A program made the position numbers and the translations under genes. The notes beneath the pieces were generated by a model that did not search any database, had not been told where the DNA came from, and saw nothing but the letters and a program-made list of their open reading frames with translations. Positions 8,982-18,201 of a DNA stretch of 36,835 bases are shown here, in pieces. Location: positions 13,267 through 50,101 of the forward strand of contig DAZF01000047.1 in assembly GCA_002507205.1 (NCBI GenBank). The letters are read 5' to 3'. The number at the start of each line of letters is the position of its first letter. Positions within the stretch are counted from its first letter, which is position 1. The DNA comes from Methanolobus sp. UBA32. GTDB taxonomy: Archaea; Halobacteriota; Methanosarcinia; Methanosarcinales; Methanosarcinaceae.

Positions 8982-9962
8982 TCAGTCGATCTTACGCATA
9001 ACGATGGACCCGTCACGCATGTGGACTTCCACATATTTCTGTTTTTCCTCTTCTGGCTCATACTTGTTGTAGAGCATTGATTCAACTCTTCCGGCATCCA
9101 TCAGCTCTCTAATAAGTGCACTGTCCTCTCCTTTCATTCTGCACTTTGCAGCAGGAGGGCTTGTTTTGGCCTTATTCTTTGAGTATATGGAACCACCTTC
9201 CATTCCTGCACCAATGAAACCCTTAGCATTCAGGAAAATGAGCTTTCCGTCTTTCATATAGGCTCCGGCAAATTCTCCTACATCTCCATGGACCACAACA
9301 GTCCCTCCATCAAGGTGTGAACCAGTGTTCATACCTGCATTTCCGTTCACGATAATAGTAGCTTTCTTCGCAAGCATTCCTGTTCCATTGTATGCATCTC
9401 CTTCTATGATGACCTTTGCATTACATGGACATCTGGCAGCAACAGTACCTCTGGGTATGCCGTCCTTAAGAACCAGTGTTCTTTGCTTTTCGTTAAAATC
9501 GTTATCGATAAGCTTATCCTCACCAGTACCATTACAGAGTATATCTGTGATCGAGCGGAATTTTCGATAATCCTGCACATCAGATTTAAGTTCCACTATG
9601 TTCCCTATCGGATATTCGATATTGCCTTTGACATACAGGATTCCGGCTACCATACCCATACCGGCTTCAGGACCTACGTCTCCCTGAATGAATATCCTGC
9701 CTGTTTTTTCAGCTTCTCCGTTTCCTCCGAAGTGCTTCAGGTCAGCTCCCATACTGTATGCAAAGTTCTTTGCCACATTGCCTTTGATACGAACCTCGCC
9801 GCCTGTCTTAAGTTCATTGACGAGGTCCCTGTAACTCAGTTTTGTGCCATTCTGGTTTGATATCAATGAATCCGGGTCAAGAGTATTGTTATGCCAATGA
9901 AAATTGAAAGTATAGTCGCAGATGTAGTCCGCATCCTTGCTAATCTCGATCTCAATTACCAT
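8982..9962 (-). CDS. GXGXG-motif protein (glutamate synthase domain-3 type)
   Basis: A 326-aa protein whose C-terminal two thirds is a right-handed beta-helix of repeated G-x-G-x-G turns: GDAYNGTGMLAKKA, GNAGMNTGSHLDGG, GDVGEFAGAYMKDG, GFIGAGMEGG. This fold is found in glutamate synthase domain 3 and in formylmethanofuran dehydrogenase subunit C. The N-terminal 90 residues are less clear. Standing alone it is not catalytic, and in archaea separate GXGXG proteins act as structural subunits of split enzymes. It is the last gene of a run of four: sulfite reductase, CGGC protein, ferredoxin, GXGXG. Only 4 nt separate it from the ferredoxin gene, whose 3' end supplies its ribosome binding site. 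A role with ferredoxin in a redox complex is inferred. Confidence 0.8.
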   Translation of the reverse strand: MVIEIEISKDADYICDYTFNFHWHNNTLDPDSLISNQNGTKLSYRDLVNELKTGGEVRIKGNVAKNFAYSMGADLKHFGGNGEAEKTGRIFIQGDVGPEAGMGMVAGILYVKGNIEYPIGNIVELKSDVQDYRKFRSITDILCNGTGEDKLIDNDFNEKQRTLVLKDGIPRGTVAARCPCNAKVIIEGDAYNGTGMLAKKATIIVNGNAGMNTGSHLDGGTVVVHGDVGEFAGAYMKDGKLIFLNAKGFIGAGMEGGSIYSKNKAKTSPPAAKCRMKGEDSALIRELMDAGRVESMLYNKYEPEEEKQKYVEVHMRDGSIVMRKID

Positions 9963-9966
9963 TATC

Positions 9967-10335
9967 TCATCCGTGGATAAGTTTTGGAAGACATCTTGTG
10001 CAAACCCAGAGACTTTCCATATTATGCCTTACAGGCATCAGGTAATTATTATCCTCACCGCAGCTGCAACTGAAACAATGAATTGAAATATCTGTCTTCT
10101 TTGGCTGTGATTCTGCTTTCCTCAGGTCAAAGGGAATAGCCTCTCTTTTTTCGATGGTGATTGCGCCTTCAGGACAAACTCCTATGCAGAATCCCATTCC
10201 ATCGCAGAGTTCTTCTGAAACGACCTTTGCCTTTCCATTGATTATCTGTATAGCTCCTTCGGCACACGGGGATACACATTTACCGCATCCGGTACACTTT
10301 TCTTCATCGATCTTAACTATCATTCTCTGGCTCAT
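9967..10335 (-). CDS. 4Fe-4S ferredoxin with two clusters and Cys-rich C-terminus
   Basis: A 122-aa protein. Residues 7-60 are a bacterial-type two-cluster ferredoxin: CTGCGKCVSPC near residue 14 and CDGMGFCIGVC near residue 44. The second motif is C-x3-x2-C rather than strict CxxCxxC, so one cluster may be altered. The C-terminal part has CFSCSC and CTRCLP, suggesting a further metal or Fe-S site. GGAG lies 8 nt before the ATG. The gene follows the CGGC gene by 17 nt and precedes the GXGXG gene by 4 nt. It most likely delivers electrons within the sulfite reductase/GXGXG cluster; the partner is inferred from gene order only. Confidence 0.85.
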   Translation of the reverse strand: MSQRMIVKIDEEKCTGCGKCVSPCAEGAIQIINGKAKVVSEELCDGMGFCIGVCPEGAITIEKREAIPFDLRKAESQPKKTDISIHCFSCSCGEDNNYLMPVRHNMESLWVCTRCLPKLIHG

Positions 10336-10352
10336 GCTTATATCTCCATGTG

Positions 10353-10697
10353 TTAGTGATGTGTTCCTTCTACAAGCTTTATTCCTGCATTTTCAACTGT
10401 TCTCTTTATCTCATCGATGTGCGGACATTCTGGATAGTTCTCCATTTGCATACAGGAACTCAGATGGATAACATCCACTCCACGCTTCTTCAGTGATTTC
10501 AACAGGCGATATACCCTGCGACCGGAACATCCGCCACATGTGAAAAAGGCAACCATCTCTGTATTCTCATCATAATCACTAAAGTGCATGCTCTTTTTAT
10601 TGAATGCCATAAAACATCCTACGCCCGGACATGCTTCCGAGACAATGTCGCATCTTATTACTGCAATTCTTGTGACCGGTTTAACATCTTCGATAAT
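10353..10697 (-). CDS. CGGC-domain protein, putative metal-binding
   Basis: About 114 aa. The conserved body starts RIAVIRCDIVSEACPGVGCF and contains FFTCGGCSGRRV and SSCMQMENYPECPH, the hallmark of the CGGC family (proposed metal-binding). No ATG, GTG or TTG opens the conserved frame near its start. The only upstream ATG, at 10814, lies inside the preceding gene and before its terminator hairpin, and would add an unlikely 39-residue hydrophobic leader. GGAG at 10706-10703 sits 5 nt before ATT at 10697, which I use as the start. ATC one codon later or an undetected frameshift are alternatives. It is co-oriented with sulfite reductase, ferredoxin and the GXGXG gene. Confidence 0.7.
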   Translation of the reverse strand: MIEDVKPVTRIAVIRCDIVSEACPGVGCFMAFNKKSMHFSDYDENTEMVAFFTCGGCSGRRVYRLLKSLKKRGVDVIHLSSCMQMENYPECPHIDEIKRTVENAGIKLVEGTHH

Positions 10698-10739
10698 AAC
10701 AACTCCGTTTTTAAAGGAACGTATGAAAAGAAAGAACAA

Positions 10740-10757
10740 AAGGGGATAATTCCCCTT
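10740..10757 (-). terminator. terminator after the sulfite reductase gene
   Basis: AAGGGGA and TCCCCTT form a perfect 7-bp stem with a 4-nt loop. On the minus strand it is followed by TTGTTCTTTCTTTTC. It lies 13 nt past the sulfite reductase stop, so the CGGC gene downstream may rely on read-through or its own promoter. Confidence 0.6.
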
Positions 10758-10770
10758 AAAAAAATCAAAA

Positions 10771-11430
10771 TTATAAGCCGATCTCTTCCTTGAACTTGTC
10801 AATTCCAATTTCATCGATCACTCTGCTAAGACGGTGTTTTGAACCATTGGTCTTAGTAAAGCTGATGATCTTATCTACGAGAGCAAGGACGTCATCTTCA
10901 CTCAATTCATCTGCAATGACATCAGCAAGCCTTGGTTTTATGGCTGCATTTCCACCAACCATGACTGTGTATCCTTTTGGTGTACCCATGATGCCGATAT
11001 CTTTGATAGCGGGTTCTGAGCATGAGTTCATACATCCGGAAACAGCCATCTTGAATTTGGATGGGAGAGGCATTCCGTGGTATTTCTCATCAAGTTTTAA
11101 TCCAAGACTTACAGCATCCTGTTGTCCACGCTTACAGAATGTTGTACCAGGGCATATCTTTATACTTCTCACACAAAGTCCGATGGCAGCACCTGGCTTA
11201 ATTCCAAGGTCTTCCCAGGCTTTGTCGATATCCTCTTCTTTCAATCCTACAATAGCAACTCTCTGAGATGAGGTTACCTTTAATGTTGCAGCTCCGTATT
11301 TCTTTGCAACATCTGCAATTTTACCGAGTTGTTCTGCTGAAACAATTCCGCCAGGCAGGTGCGGTGCAATTGCATATGTTTCCTGGTCTCTCTGCAGGAT
11401 TGCTCCCTTTTCAAGTAAATCTTTCGCCAT
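10771..11430 (-). CDS. small siroheme sulfite reductase-like protein (M. barkeri P590 type)
   Basis: A 219-aa protein with a nitrite/sulfite reductase ferredoxin-like half-domain (APHLPGGIVSAEQLGKIADVA) and a siroheme/4Fe-4S domain. The cluster-siroheme ligands are in CPGTTFC (C93, C99) and SGCMNSC (C133, C137). This size and layout match the low-molecular-mass assimilatory-type sulfite reductase of Methanosarcina barkeri (P590, known from the literature). I choose the ATG at 11430 because GGAGTGA precedes it by 5 nt; an upstream ATG at 11490 overlaps the promoter and has no such site. It may reduce sulfite to sulfide for assimilation or detoxification. An HxlR-type regulator is divergent from it. 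Confidence 0.88.
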   Translation of the reverse strand: MAKDLLEKGAILQRDQETYAIAPHLPGGIVSAEQLGKIADVAKKYGAATLKVTSSQRVAIVGLKEEDIDKAWEDLGIKPGAAIGLCVRSIKICPGTTFCKRGQQDAVSLGLKLDEKYHGMPLPSKFKMAVSGCMNSCSEPAIKDIGIMGTPKGYTVMVGGNAAIKPRLADVIADELSEDDVLALVDKIISFTKTNGSKHRLSRVIDEIGIDKFKEEIGL

Positions 11431-11490
11431 ATTGGTCACTCCTTCTTCCAAAATTCTTTTCTGGATGTCTAGTATATTACGGATACTCAC

Positions 11491-11500
11491 TTATATATTG
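11491..11500. promoter_or_regulatory. shared TATA box between sulfite reductase and HxlR genes
   Basis: TTATATATTG lies 22-31 nt before the HxlR ATG and about 60 nt before the sulfite reductase ATG on the other strand. The spacing predicts a leaderless HxlR mRNA, which also lacks a ribosome binding site, and a normal leader for the reductase. A regulator bound here would affect both genes. Confidence 0.5.
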
Positions 11501-11521
11501 GGTGGTTTCCTATAAGATACT

Positions 11522-11878
11522 ATGAAAGATTGTACTATCTACAAAACGGTCGATATTGTCGGCAAAAAATGGTCTTTATGCATTATGCACGAGTTGCACA
11601 AGGGGGAAAACAGGCAGAAGCGGTTCAATGAGCTTAAGAATAAATTGCAGGACGTGACCCCGAAAACCCTTTCTACAAGATTGAAAGAACTGGAAGAGCA
11701 TGGCCTTGTTGATAAGAAGGTAGATGATTCAGTGTTTCCTATCAAATCAGAATACTCACTTACTGAAAGTGGAGAGGAATTCCTGCAGGTTTTGCAGAAT
11801 ATAAAACAGTGGGGTCTTAAATGGCAGTTTGAGAACCCAGAGTGCGGTGGAACCAACTGTAAGACCTGTGATCTTTAA
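11522..11878 (+). CDS. HxlR-family winged-helix regulator with C-terminal Cys cluster
   Basis: A 118-aa protein. The HxlR/MarR-like domain covers residues 3-100: DIVGKKWSLCIMHEL, then FNELKNKL and TPKTLSTRLKELEEHGLV as the recognition helix and wing. Extra features are Cys3, Cys20 and a tail ECGGTNCKTCDL with three cysteines, which could sense redox state, metals or reactive sulfur. The mRNA is probably leaderless. It is divergent from the siroheme sulfite reductase gene across a 91-nt promoter region, so regulation of the sulfite reductase cluster is the natural hypothesis. The family call is secure; the signal is inferred. Confidence 0.88.
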   Translation: MKDCTIYKTVDIVGKKWSLCIMHELHKGENRQKRFNELKNKLQDVTPKTLSTRLKELEEHGLVDKKVDDSVFPIKSEYSLTESGEEFLQVLQNIKQWGLKWQFENPECGGTNCKTCDL

Positions 11879-11908
11879 TATTGTTATTGCTGTTATGCCG
11901 GGATTAAT

Positions 11909-12094
11909 ATGGAAAATAAATTGAGACGCTCAAGAAATGACCGGATGCTTGCGGGAGTATGTGCGGGTCTTGGTGAATATCTTGGAGTAGATCCTGTAGT
12001 TGTAAGGCTTTTATGGGCTGTAGGTACTTTCTTCAGTTTAGGTACCGGACTTCTTATATACGTGCTTGCATGGATCATAATTCCAGAGGAATGA
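11909..12094 (+). CDS. PspC-domain small membrane protein
   Basis: A 61-aa protein matching the PspC domain almost end to end: LRRSRNDRMLAGVCAGLGEY, LGVDPVVVRLLWAV, then a hydrophobic helix GTGLLIYVLAWIIIPEE. In bacteria PspC takes part in the phage-shock membrane stress response. In archaea it occurs as stand-alone mini-proteins of unknown role. It follows the HxlR gene by 30 nt and may be cotranscribed with it. There is no recognisable Shine-Dalgarno sequence. Confidence 0.88.
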   Translation: MENKLRRSRNDRMLAGVCAGLGEYLGVDPVVVRLLWAVGTFFSLGTGLLIYVLAWIIIPEE

Positions 12095-12190
12095 TATCAG
12101 AGTCATCCTCTGTGATCTGATATTTCATAAATATATTCATTTCTCACTGTATCCAAAAACAATAAATAGGCAGCAATTAGTGTATTATCT

Positions 12191-12868
12191 GTGGGTAATA
12201 TGCCAGGGTTTAGTGAGTCATATCAATGTTTGAAAGACGATGGCAGACTTATTTGCCGTTTAATCACAATATCGGCAATAATATTGCTATTGTTGCCAAC
12301 TTTATCTTTTTCAGGTTGTGTGGAACCCTCTGGTGAAAATCCTGATGTTGTTCCTGATGTCTATGAAACTAATAATTCTGCGGCAAATTCTTCCATGCTG
12401 GAAGATACTGCTTCCAGTGATGGTCCCATAGGTACATTATCCATATACAGTTCTGCTTTTGAAAATGGAAGTTTCATTCCGGACATATATACATGCGACG
12501 GAGACAATATCAATCCACCACTGGAAGTACTTGGTATTTCAGGGGATACTGTCTCGCTTTTATTGATCATGGATGACCCTGATGCACCTATTGGAACTTT
12601 TACACACTGGGTTGTATGGAATATCGACCCTGAAATGCAAATTGCTGAAAACAGCATTCCTGGTATAGAGGGAGCAAATGGTGCTAATAAGGTCTCTTAT
12701 GCCGGTCCATGTCCTCCTTCAGGTACCCACAGGTATTTCTTTAAAATGTACGCACTTGACACGGACCTGGATATTGAAAGTGGTTCTGAAAGAGGTCTTG
12801 TGGAAGATGCCATGGAGGGCCACGTTATTGCTTACGGGGAACTGATTGGAGTATACAGTCGTTCCTGA
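12191..12868 (+). CDS. PEBP/YbhB-type Raf kinase inhibitor-like lipoprotein
   Basis: 225 aa from a GTG at 12191 (222 from the ATG at 12200). A hydrophobic segment at about residues 27-40 ends in the lipobox-like LSFSGC with Cys43, so it is probably a membrane-anchored lipoprotein. After an Asn/Ser-rich linker (45-75) comes the phosphatidylethanolamine-binding-protein domain with DDPDAPIGTFTHWVVWNI and GPCPPSGTHRYFFKMYALD, both diagnostic. Archaeal and bacterial YbhB/YbcL proteins have no settled function; ligand binding or protease inhibition has been proposed. It appears monocistronic. Confidence 0.88.
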   Translation: MGNMPGFSESYQCLKDDGRLICRLITISAIILLLLPTLSFSGCVEPSGENPDVVPDVYETNNSAANSSMLEDTASSDGPIGTLSIYSSAFENGSFIPDIYTCDGDNINPPLEVLGISGDTVSLLLIMDDPDAPIGTFTHWVVWNIDPEMQIAENSIPGIEGANGANKVSYAGPCPPSGTHRYFFKMYALDTDLDIESGSERGLVEDAMEGHVIAYGELIGVYSRS

Positions 12869-12911
12869 ATCTATCAAATCCTTGTAATACTTTAAATACA
12901 GATGATAACAT

Positions 12912-14237
12912 ATGGCTGAAAAAATGAGAAACCATGCTAATTCTATATTGTCAGAGGCAATCTCTGCAGTGGATCCTTCTGCCTGTATTTACAGGGCCGT
13001 GAACAAGGATGGCAGGGACATTGTCATCAATAATCGTTCCTATGATCTTTCGCGTTATGATCACATATATGCCATAGCCTTTGGAAAAGCTGCCATATCC
13101 ATGTCAAAGGCCATAGAGGATATCCTTGGTGATTCTCTTACAGATGGCATCGCTGTAACTAAACATGGTTTTGGTGGTTCACTTCTAAAGATGAAGGTCT
13201 ATGAGTCAGGTCATCCGATGCCTGACGACCATAGTGTTGCTGCCGGAAAAACAGTTCATAGTTTTCTTGAGCGCACAGGTGAGAGAGATCTTATATTTTT
13301 CCTGATATCCGGTGGCGGTTCGGCTCTGATCACGCTTCCACGTAAAGGTGTGACTATAACCGATATTGTAAAACTTACTGATAGCCTCATGCGTGCAGGT
13401 GCTACAATTGATGACCTTAACACGGTCAGAAAGCATCTTTGTTCCATAAAAGGTGGCGGCCTTGCTAAAATGGCTTATCCTTCGCAGTCCGTGAGTCTTA
13501 TTCTATCTGATGTCGTAGGTGATCCTCTGGATGTTATTGCATCCGGGCCTACTGTTCCTGACACATCCACTTTCAGCGAGTTCAATGAGATCGTGGAAAG
13601 ATATGATCTGAAATTATCTCCTGCTGTGAGCGGTTTGCTTGAGGATGGTCTTGAAGGTGTGATAGAGGAAACCCCTAAACTTGGAGCTACTGTTTTTGAA
13701 AGAACATCTCATTATCTGGTTGGAAATAATGCCCTTGCTTTGCAGGAAGCACAAAAAAAGGCATCCGAACTGGGATACAACACCATGGTCCTTTCTTCAT
13801 CCATTATTGGTGAGGCAAGGGAGGTAGCCAAGGTATTTGCTTCAATTGCAAGGGAGGAAAGGTTAAGAGGAACACCTTTGCCACTTCCTGCATGTATCCT
13901 TGCAGGTGGCGAGACCACAGTTACCATGAAAGGAAAAGGTCTGGGTGGAAGATGTCAGGAAATGGCTCTTTCATTTGGAATAGAGGTATCTGATCTTGAA
14001 GGAGTTCTTTTGCTTGCGGCCGGTACGGACGGCAACGACGGCACTACTGATCATGCCGGCGCCTTTGCAGACGGTGATACTGTGCAGCGTGGTAAAAATC
14101 TGCAGATCGATGCAAGACACGAGCTTTATGACAACAATTCCTATATCTTCTTCAAGGAAACGGGTGACCTTATCGCTACAGGTCCAACGGGTACCAATGT
14201 AATGGATATCTATATGGTTCTTATTGACAGGTTCTAG
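12912..14237 (+). CDS. glycerate 2-kinase (GckA/MOFRL family)
   Basis: A 441-aa protein with the DUF4147 N-terminal domain (ISGGGSALITLP near residue 133, TVRKHLCSIKGGGLAK near 170, ASGPTVPD near 213) and the MOFRL C-terminal domain (LAGGETTVTMKGKGLGGRCQ and AAGTDGNDGTTDHAGAF). Archaeal members phosphorylate D-glycerate with ATP to 2-phosphoglycerate, which feeds enolase and, with the pyruvate kinase in this window, pyruvate formation. Its stop codon overlaps that of the convergent TatD-like gene in the sequence CTAG. No clear Shine-Dalgarno sequence is present. Confidence 0.92.
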   Translation: MAEKMRNHANSILSEAISAVDPSACIYRAVNKDGRDIVINNRSYDLSRYDHIYAIAFGKAAISMSKAIEDILGDSLTDGIAVTKHGFGGSLLKMKVYESGHPMPDDHSVAAGKTVHSFLERTGERDLIFFLISGGGSALITLPRKGVTITDIVKLTDSLMRAGATIDDLNTVRKHLCSIKGGGLAKMAYPSQSVSLILSDVVGDPLDVIASGPTVPDTSTFSEFNEIVERYDLKLSPAVSGLLEDGLEGVIEETPKLGATVFERTSHYLVGNNALALQEAQKKASELGYNTMVLSSSIIGEAREVAKVFASIAREERLRGTPLPLPACILAGGETTVTMKGKGLGGRCQEMALSFGIEVSDLEGVLLLAAGTDGNDGTTDHAGAFADGDTVQRGKNLQIDARHELYDNNSYIFFKETGDLIATGPTGTNVMDIYMVLIDRF

Positions 14238-15076
14238 AGCTCAATATCAACATCGTAGACCTTTTCCGGATTTTCCTTATGGATCTTCCAGAAAGGTTCT
14301 TCCCCATATTTTTCTACAAGCTTTAATGTCTTTCTGGGTATTGTTTTTGGTCCGAGCACCGCCCCTGGTCTATCAGGGTCATCGATGTAATCGGTTTCCA
14401 TCATGAATCGGGTGCCCTGCTCAAGTGCTTCCTCAATGGCATCTTTGCCTGCCAGCACTCCGGGGAATATGCCCAGCCTTTCACAAACATCCACAAGCGG
14501 CGGTGCGTAGTGTTTGACCACCCTGTGCAGTTTGATGCCTGTCTTTTTTGCCCTCTCAGTTATATCGATCAGTTCCGGTTCACCCACATCCTCAGTATGG
14601 AGCTGAACAGCACAGTCAAGGTCAGCGGCAAGTGTGAATGCATATTCCATAACCTCATTTGAAGCGTCCCACACTTCCGGGCTTACTGGATAATGCGGTC
14701 TTCCGCTCTTAAGCCCCACAGCAAGTCCTCTTTTCACGTAGTCAGCTGCAATGTCCAGTCCGCCTTTCATGGTTTCAACAGCTTTTTGGAGTTCCATGTA
14801 TTCGGTGAGCTTTGTGATCTCCGCCGGATGCACTCCTAAAACCGTGAATGATGTAACGCCTGTTTCATTGATCTGGCGCGAGATGTCAACGGTTTCTTCA
14901 AAGACTGCGATCTGGTCTTCAGGTTTTGTGACTTTTATGCCAAGTGTCCAGCTTGGTTTCATAACAAGGAAAATATGTGTTCCACCGTTATTCTGGAATT
15001 CCTTCACGGCTTTCAGTCCTTTTGCCCTTGGGTCTATATGCATATGCTCATCAGTAATTGGAAAATTGTTTGTCAT
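14234..15076 (-). CDS. TatD-like metal-dependent hydrolase
   Basis: A 280-aa TIM-barrel amidohydrolase-type protein. Metal-binding positions are visible in DEHMHIDP (residues 8-15), QLHTED near 189-194, HRVVKHY near 213, and METDYIDD near 242. This pattern fits the archaeal TatD-related family, whose relatives are 3'-5' DNases, though the archaeal branch has not been tied to a substrate. The start has no strong ribosome binding site. It is convergent with glycerate kinase, with overlapping stops. Confidence 0.82.
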   Translation of the reverse strand: MTNNFPITDEHMHIDPRAKGLKAVKEFQNNGGTHIFLVMKPSWTLGIKVTKPEDQIAVFEETVDISRQINETGVTSFTVLGVHPAEITKLTEYMELQKAVETMKGGLDIAADYVKRGLAVGLKSGRPHYPVSPEVWDASNEVMEYAFTLAADLDCAVQLHTEDVGEPELIDITERAKKTGIKLHRVVKHYAPPLVDVCERLGIFPGVLAGKDAIEEALEQGTRFMMETDYIDDPDRPGAVLGPKTIPRKTLKLVEKYGEEPFWKIHKENPEKVYDVDIEL

Positions 15077-15188
15077 ATTGATATGTATGTTATTATTGCC
15101 TAAAACGATAATGTATCGTTACTTAAACCGGCAGACAAAATAGTTAGGCGGCAATTATTATAAATGGTACCAATGTGAATACAGATTT

Positions 15189-15419
15189 ATGGATATAGGA
15201 TTGTTTCTGAAACACAGGGAAGTCAGGCTCAGTTTACTGTCGCTAATTGGTCAGTTACTTATAATCGGCCTTGTTTCTGCTACGCTGATCTATAAAAATG
15301 TGTCTTCGGAAAAGGCTATCACCCTGCTATTTGTTTTGATCGCCTTTGTAGCTATTGTTCTTATCACTATAAGGCGTCTGGTCATACTGGAAAAGAACAT
15401 CAGTTCTGGCTGGGTTTAA
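15189..15419 (+). CDS. small two-helix membrane protein, unknown
   Basis: A 76-aa protein with two hydrophobic segments, about residues 15-37 (LLSLIGQLLIIGLVSATLIY) and 43-62 (AITLLFVLIAFVAIVLITI), separated by a short polar loop KNVSSEK, with positive residues at the second membrane edge. I recognise no family. The hydropathy pattern and the ATG-to-TAA frame favour a real gene; function unknown. Confidence 0.55.
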   Translation: MDIGLFLKHREVRLSLLSLIGQLLIIGLVSATLIYKNVSSEKAITLLFVLIAFVAIVLITIRRLVILEKNISSGWV

Positions 15420-15548
15420 ACCACTTTCTTTAACTATTTTGCAGGATACGTTTCCCGGCTGGGTATGACATATATATCATGTAGTCGTTAATAAAGCAAA
15501 ATCTCATCATATAGAATAAAGCGCTTCGATTCGATAAAATGTTATTAA

Positions 15549-17795
<2,247 letters not shown>

Positions 17796-17816
17796 TTTTA
17801 TTGTGGAAACAAAAGG

Positions 17817-17844
17817 AAAGCCCAGGTTTCGGCCGGGGCTTTTT
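17817..17844 (+). terminator. bacterial-style intrinsic terminator after icd
   Basis: AAAGCCC pairs with GGGCTTT across a GC-rich loop and is followed by TTTTT. This form is more bacterial than the AT-rich terminators elsewhere in the window. It lies 22 nt after the stop and probably arrived with the gene. Confidence 0.7.
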
Positions 17845-17870
17845 AGTATCTGAATAAGCAATGTGATTAG

Positions 17871-18125
17871 GGAGCTAAAGCTTCTGCTTGGGTTGGGAAG
17901 ACAGATGCGTCTTCTATCATGAAATCGTCAGTTTTCCTGATGTGGATTCCGTCAAAGGCAATCTTCGCAGCAACCAAGAAGTTCATCTCCGAAGGCAAGT
18001 ATGTGACATATGACCTCGGAGGTAACGCAAAACTGAGTGAAATGACCGAAGCTATTGCAAAGTGCTTCGAAGCTGAGATGAAGCGATTCATCTCCTATAT
18101 TTTTTTAAATCAATTCACTAACTAA
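17871..18125 (+). pseudogene. C-terminal relic of a dimeric-type isocitrate dehydrogenase
   Basis: After an in-frame TAG at 17868-17870 the frame stays open to 18125. From about 17964 it reads AATKKFISEGKYVTYDLGG followed by NAKLSEMTEAIAKCF, which resembles the C-terminal end of the isocitrate/isopropylmalate dehydrogenase family (signature VTYDL-GG with a following SE-x2-EAI helix). Nothing before residue 16 looks like that family, and the catalytic core is missing, so this is a remnant although an ATG at 17919 could nominally start it. It lies directly behind the acquired icd and ends at a hairpin, as expected for an old gene largely replaced. Confidence 0.6.
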
Positions 18126-18134
18126 AAAAGAGTA

Positions 18135-18154
18135 TTGGTGGATATTTCCACCAA
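18135..18154. terminator. hairpin between icd relic and citrate synthase-like gene
   Basis: TTGGTGGA and TCCACCAA form a perfect 8-bp stem with a TATT loop, flanked by A-rich and T-rich runs. It can serve the plus-strand relic and the convergent minus-strand gene. Confidence 0.6.
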
Positions 18155-18201
18155 AAATAATTATTTGCTGTCACTAATGGCAGCATTCATACTTTTAAGT
18201 T

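Noticed and set aside
10353..10814. 153-aa version of the CGGC protein starting at 10814
   Set aside because: It would start inside the sulfite reductase gene and run through its terminator hairpin, adding a leader absent from the family as I know it.
17919..18125. Functional 68-aa gene from the ATG at 17919
   Set aside because: The recognisable part resembles only the C-terminus of a much larger enzyme, there is no ribosome binding site, and the frame is open upstream to a stop without a family match.
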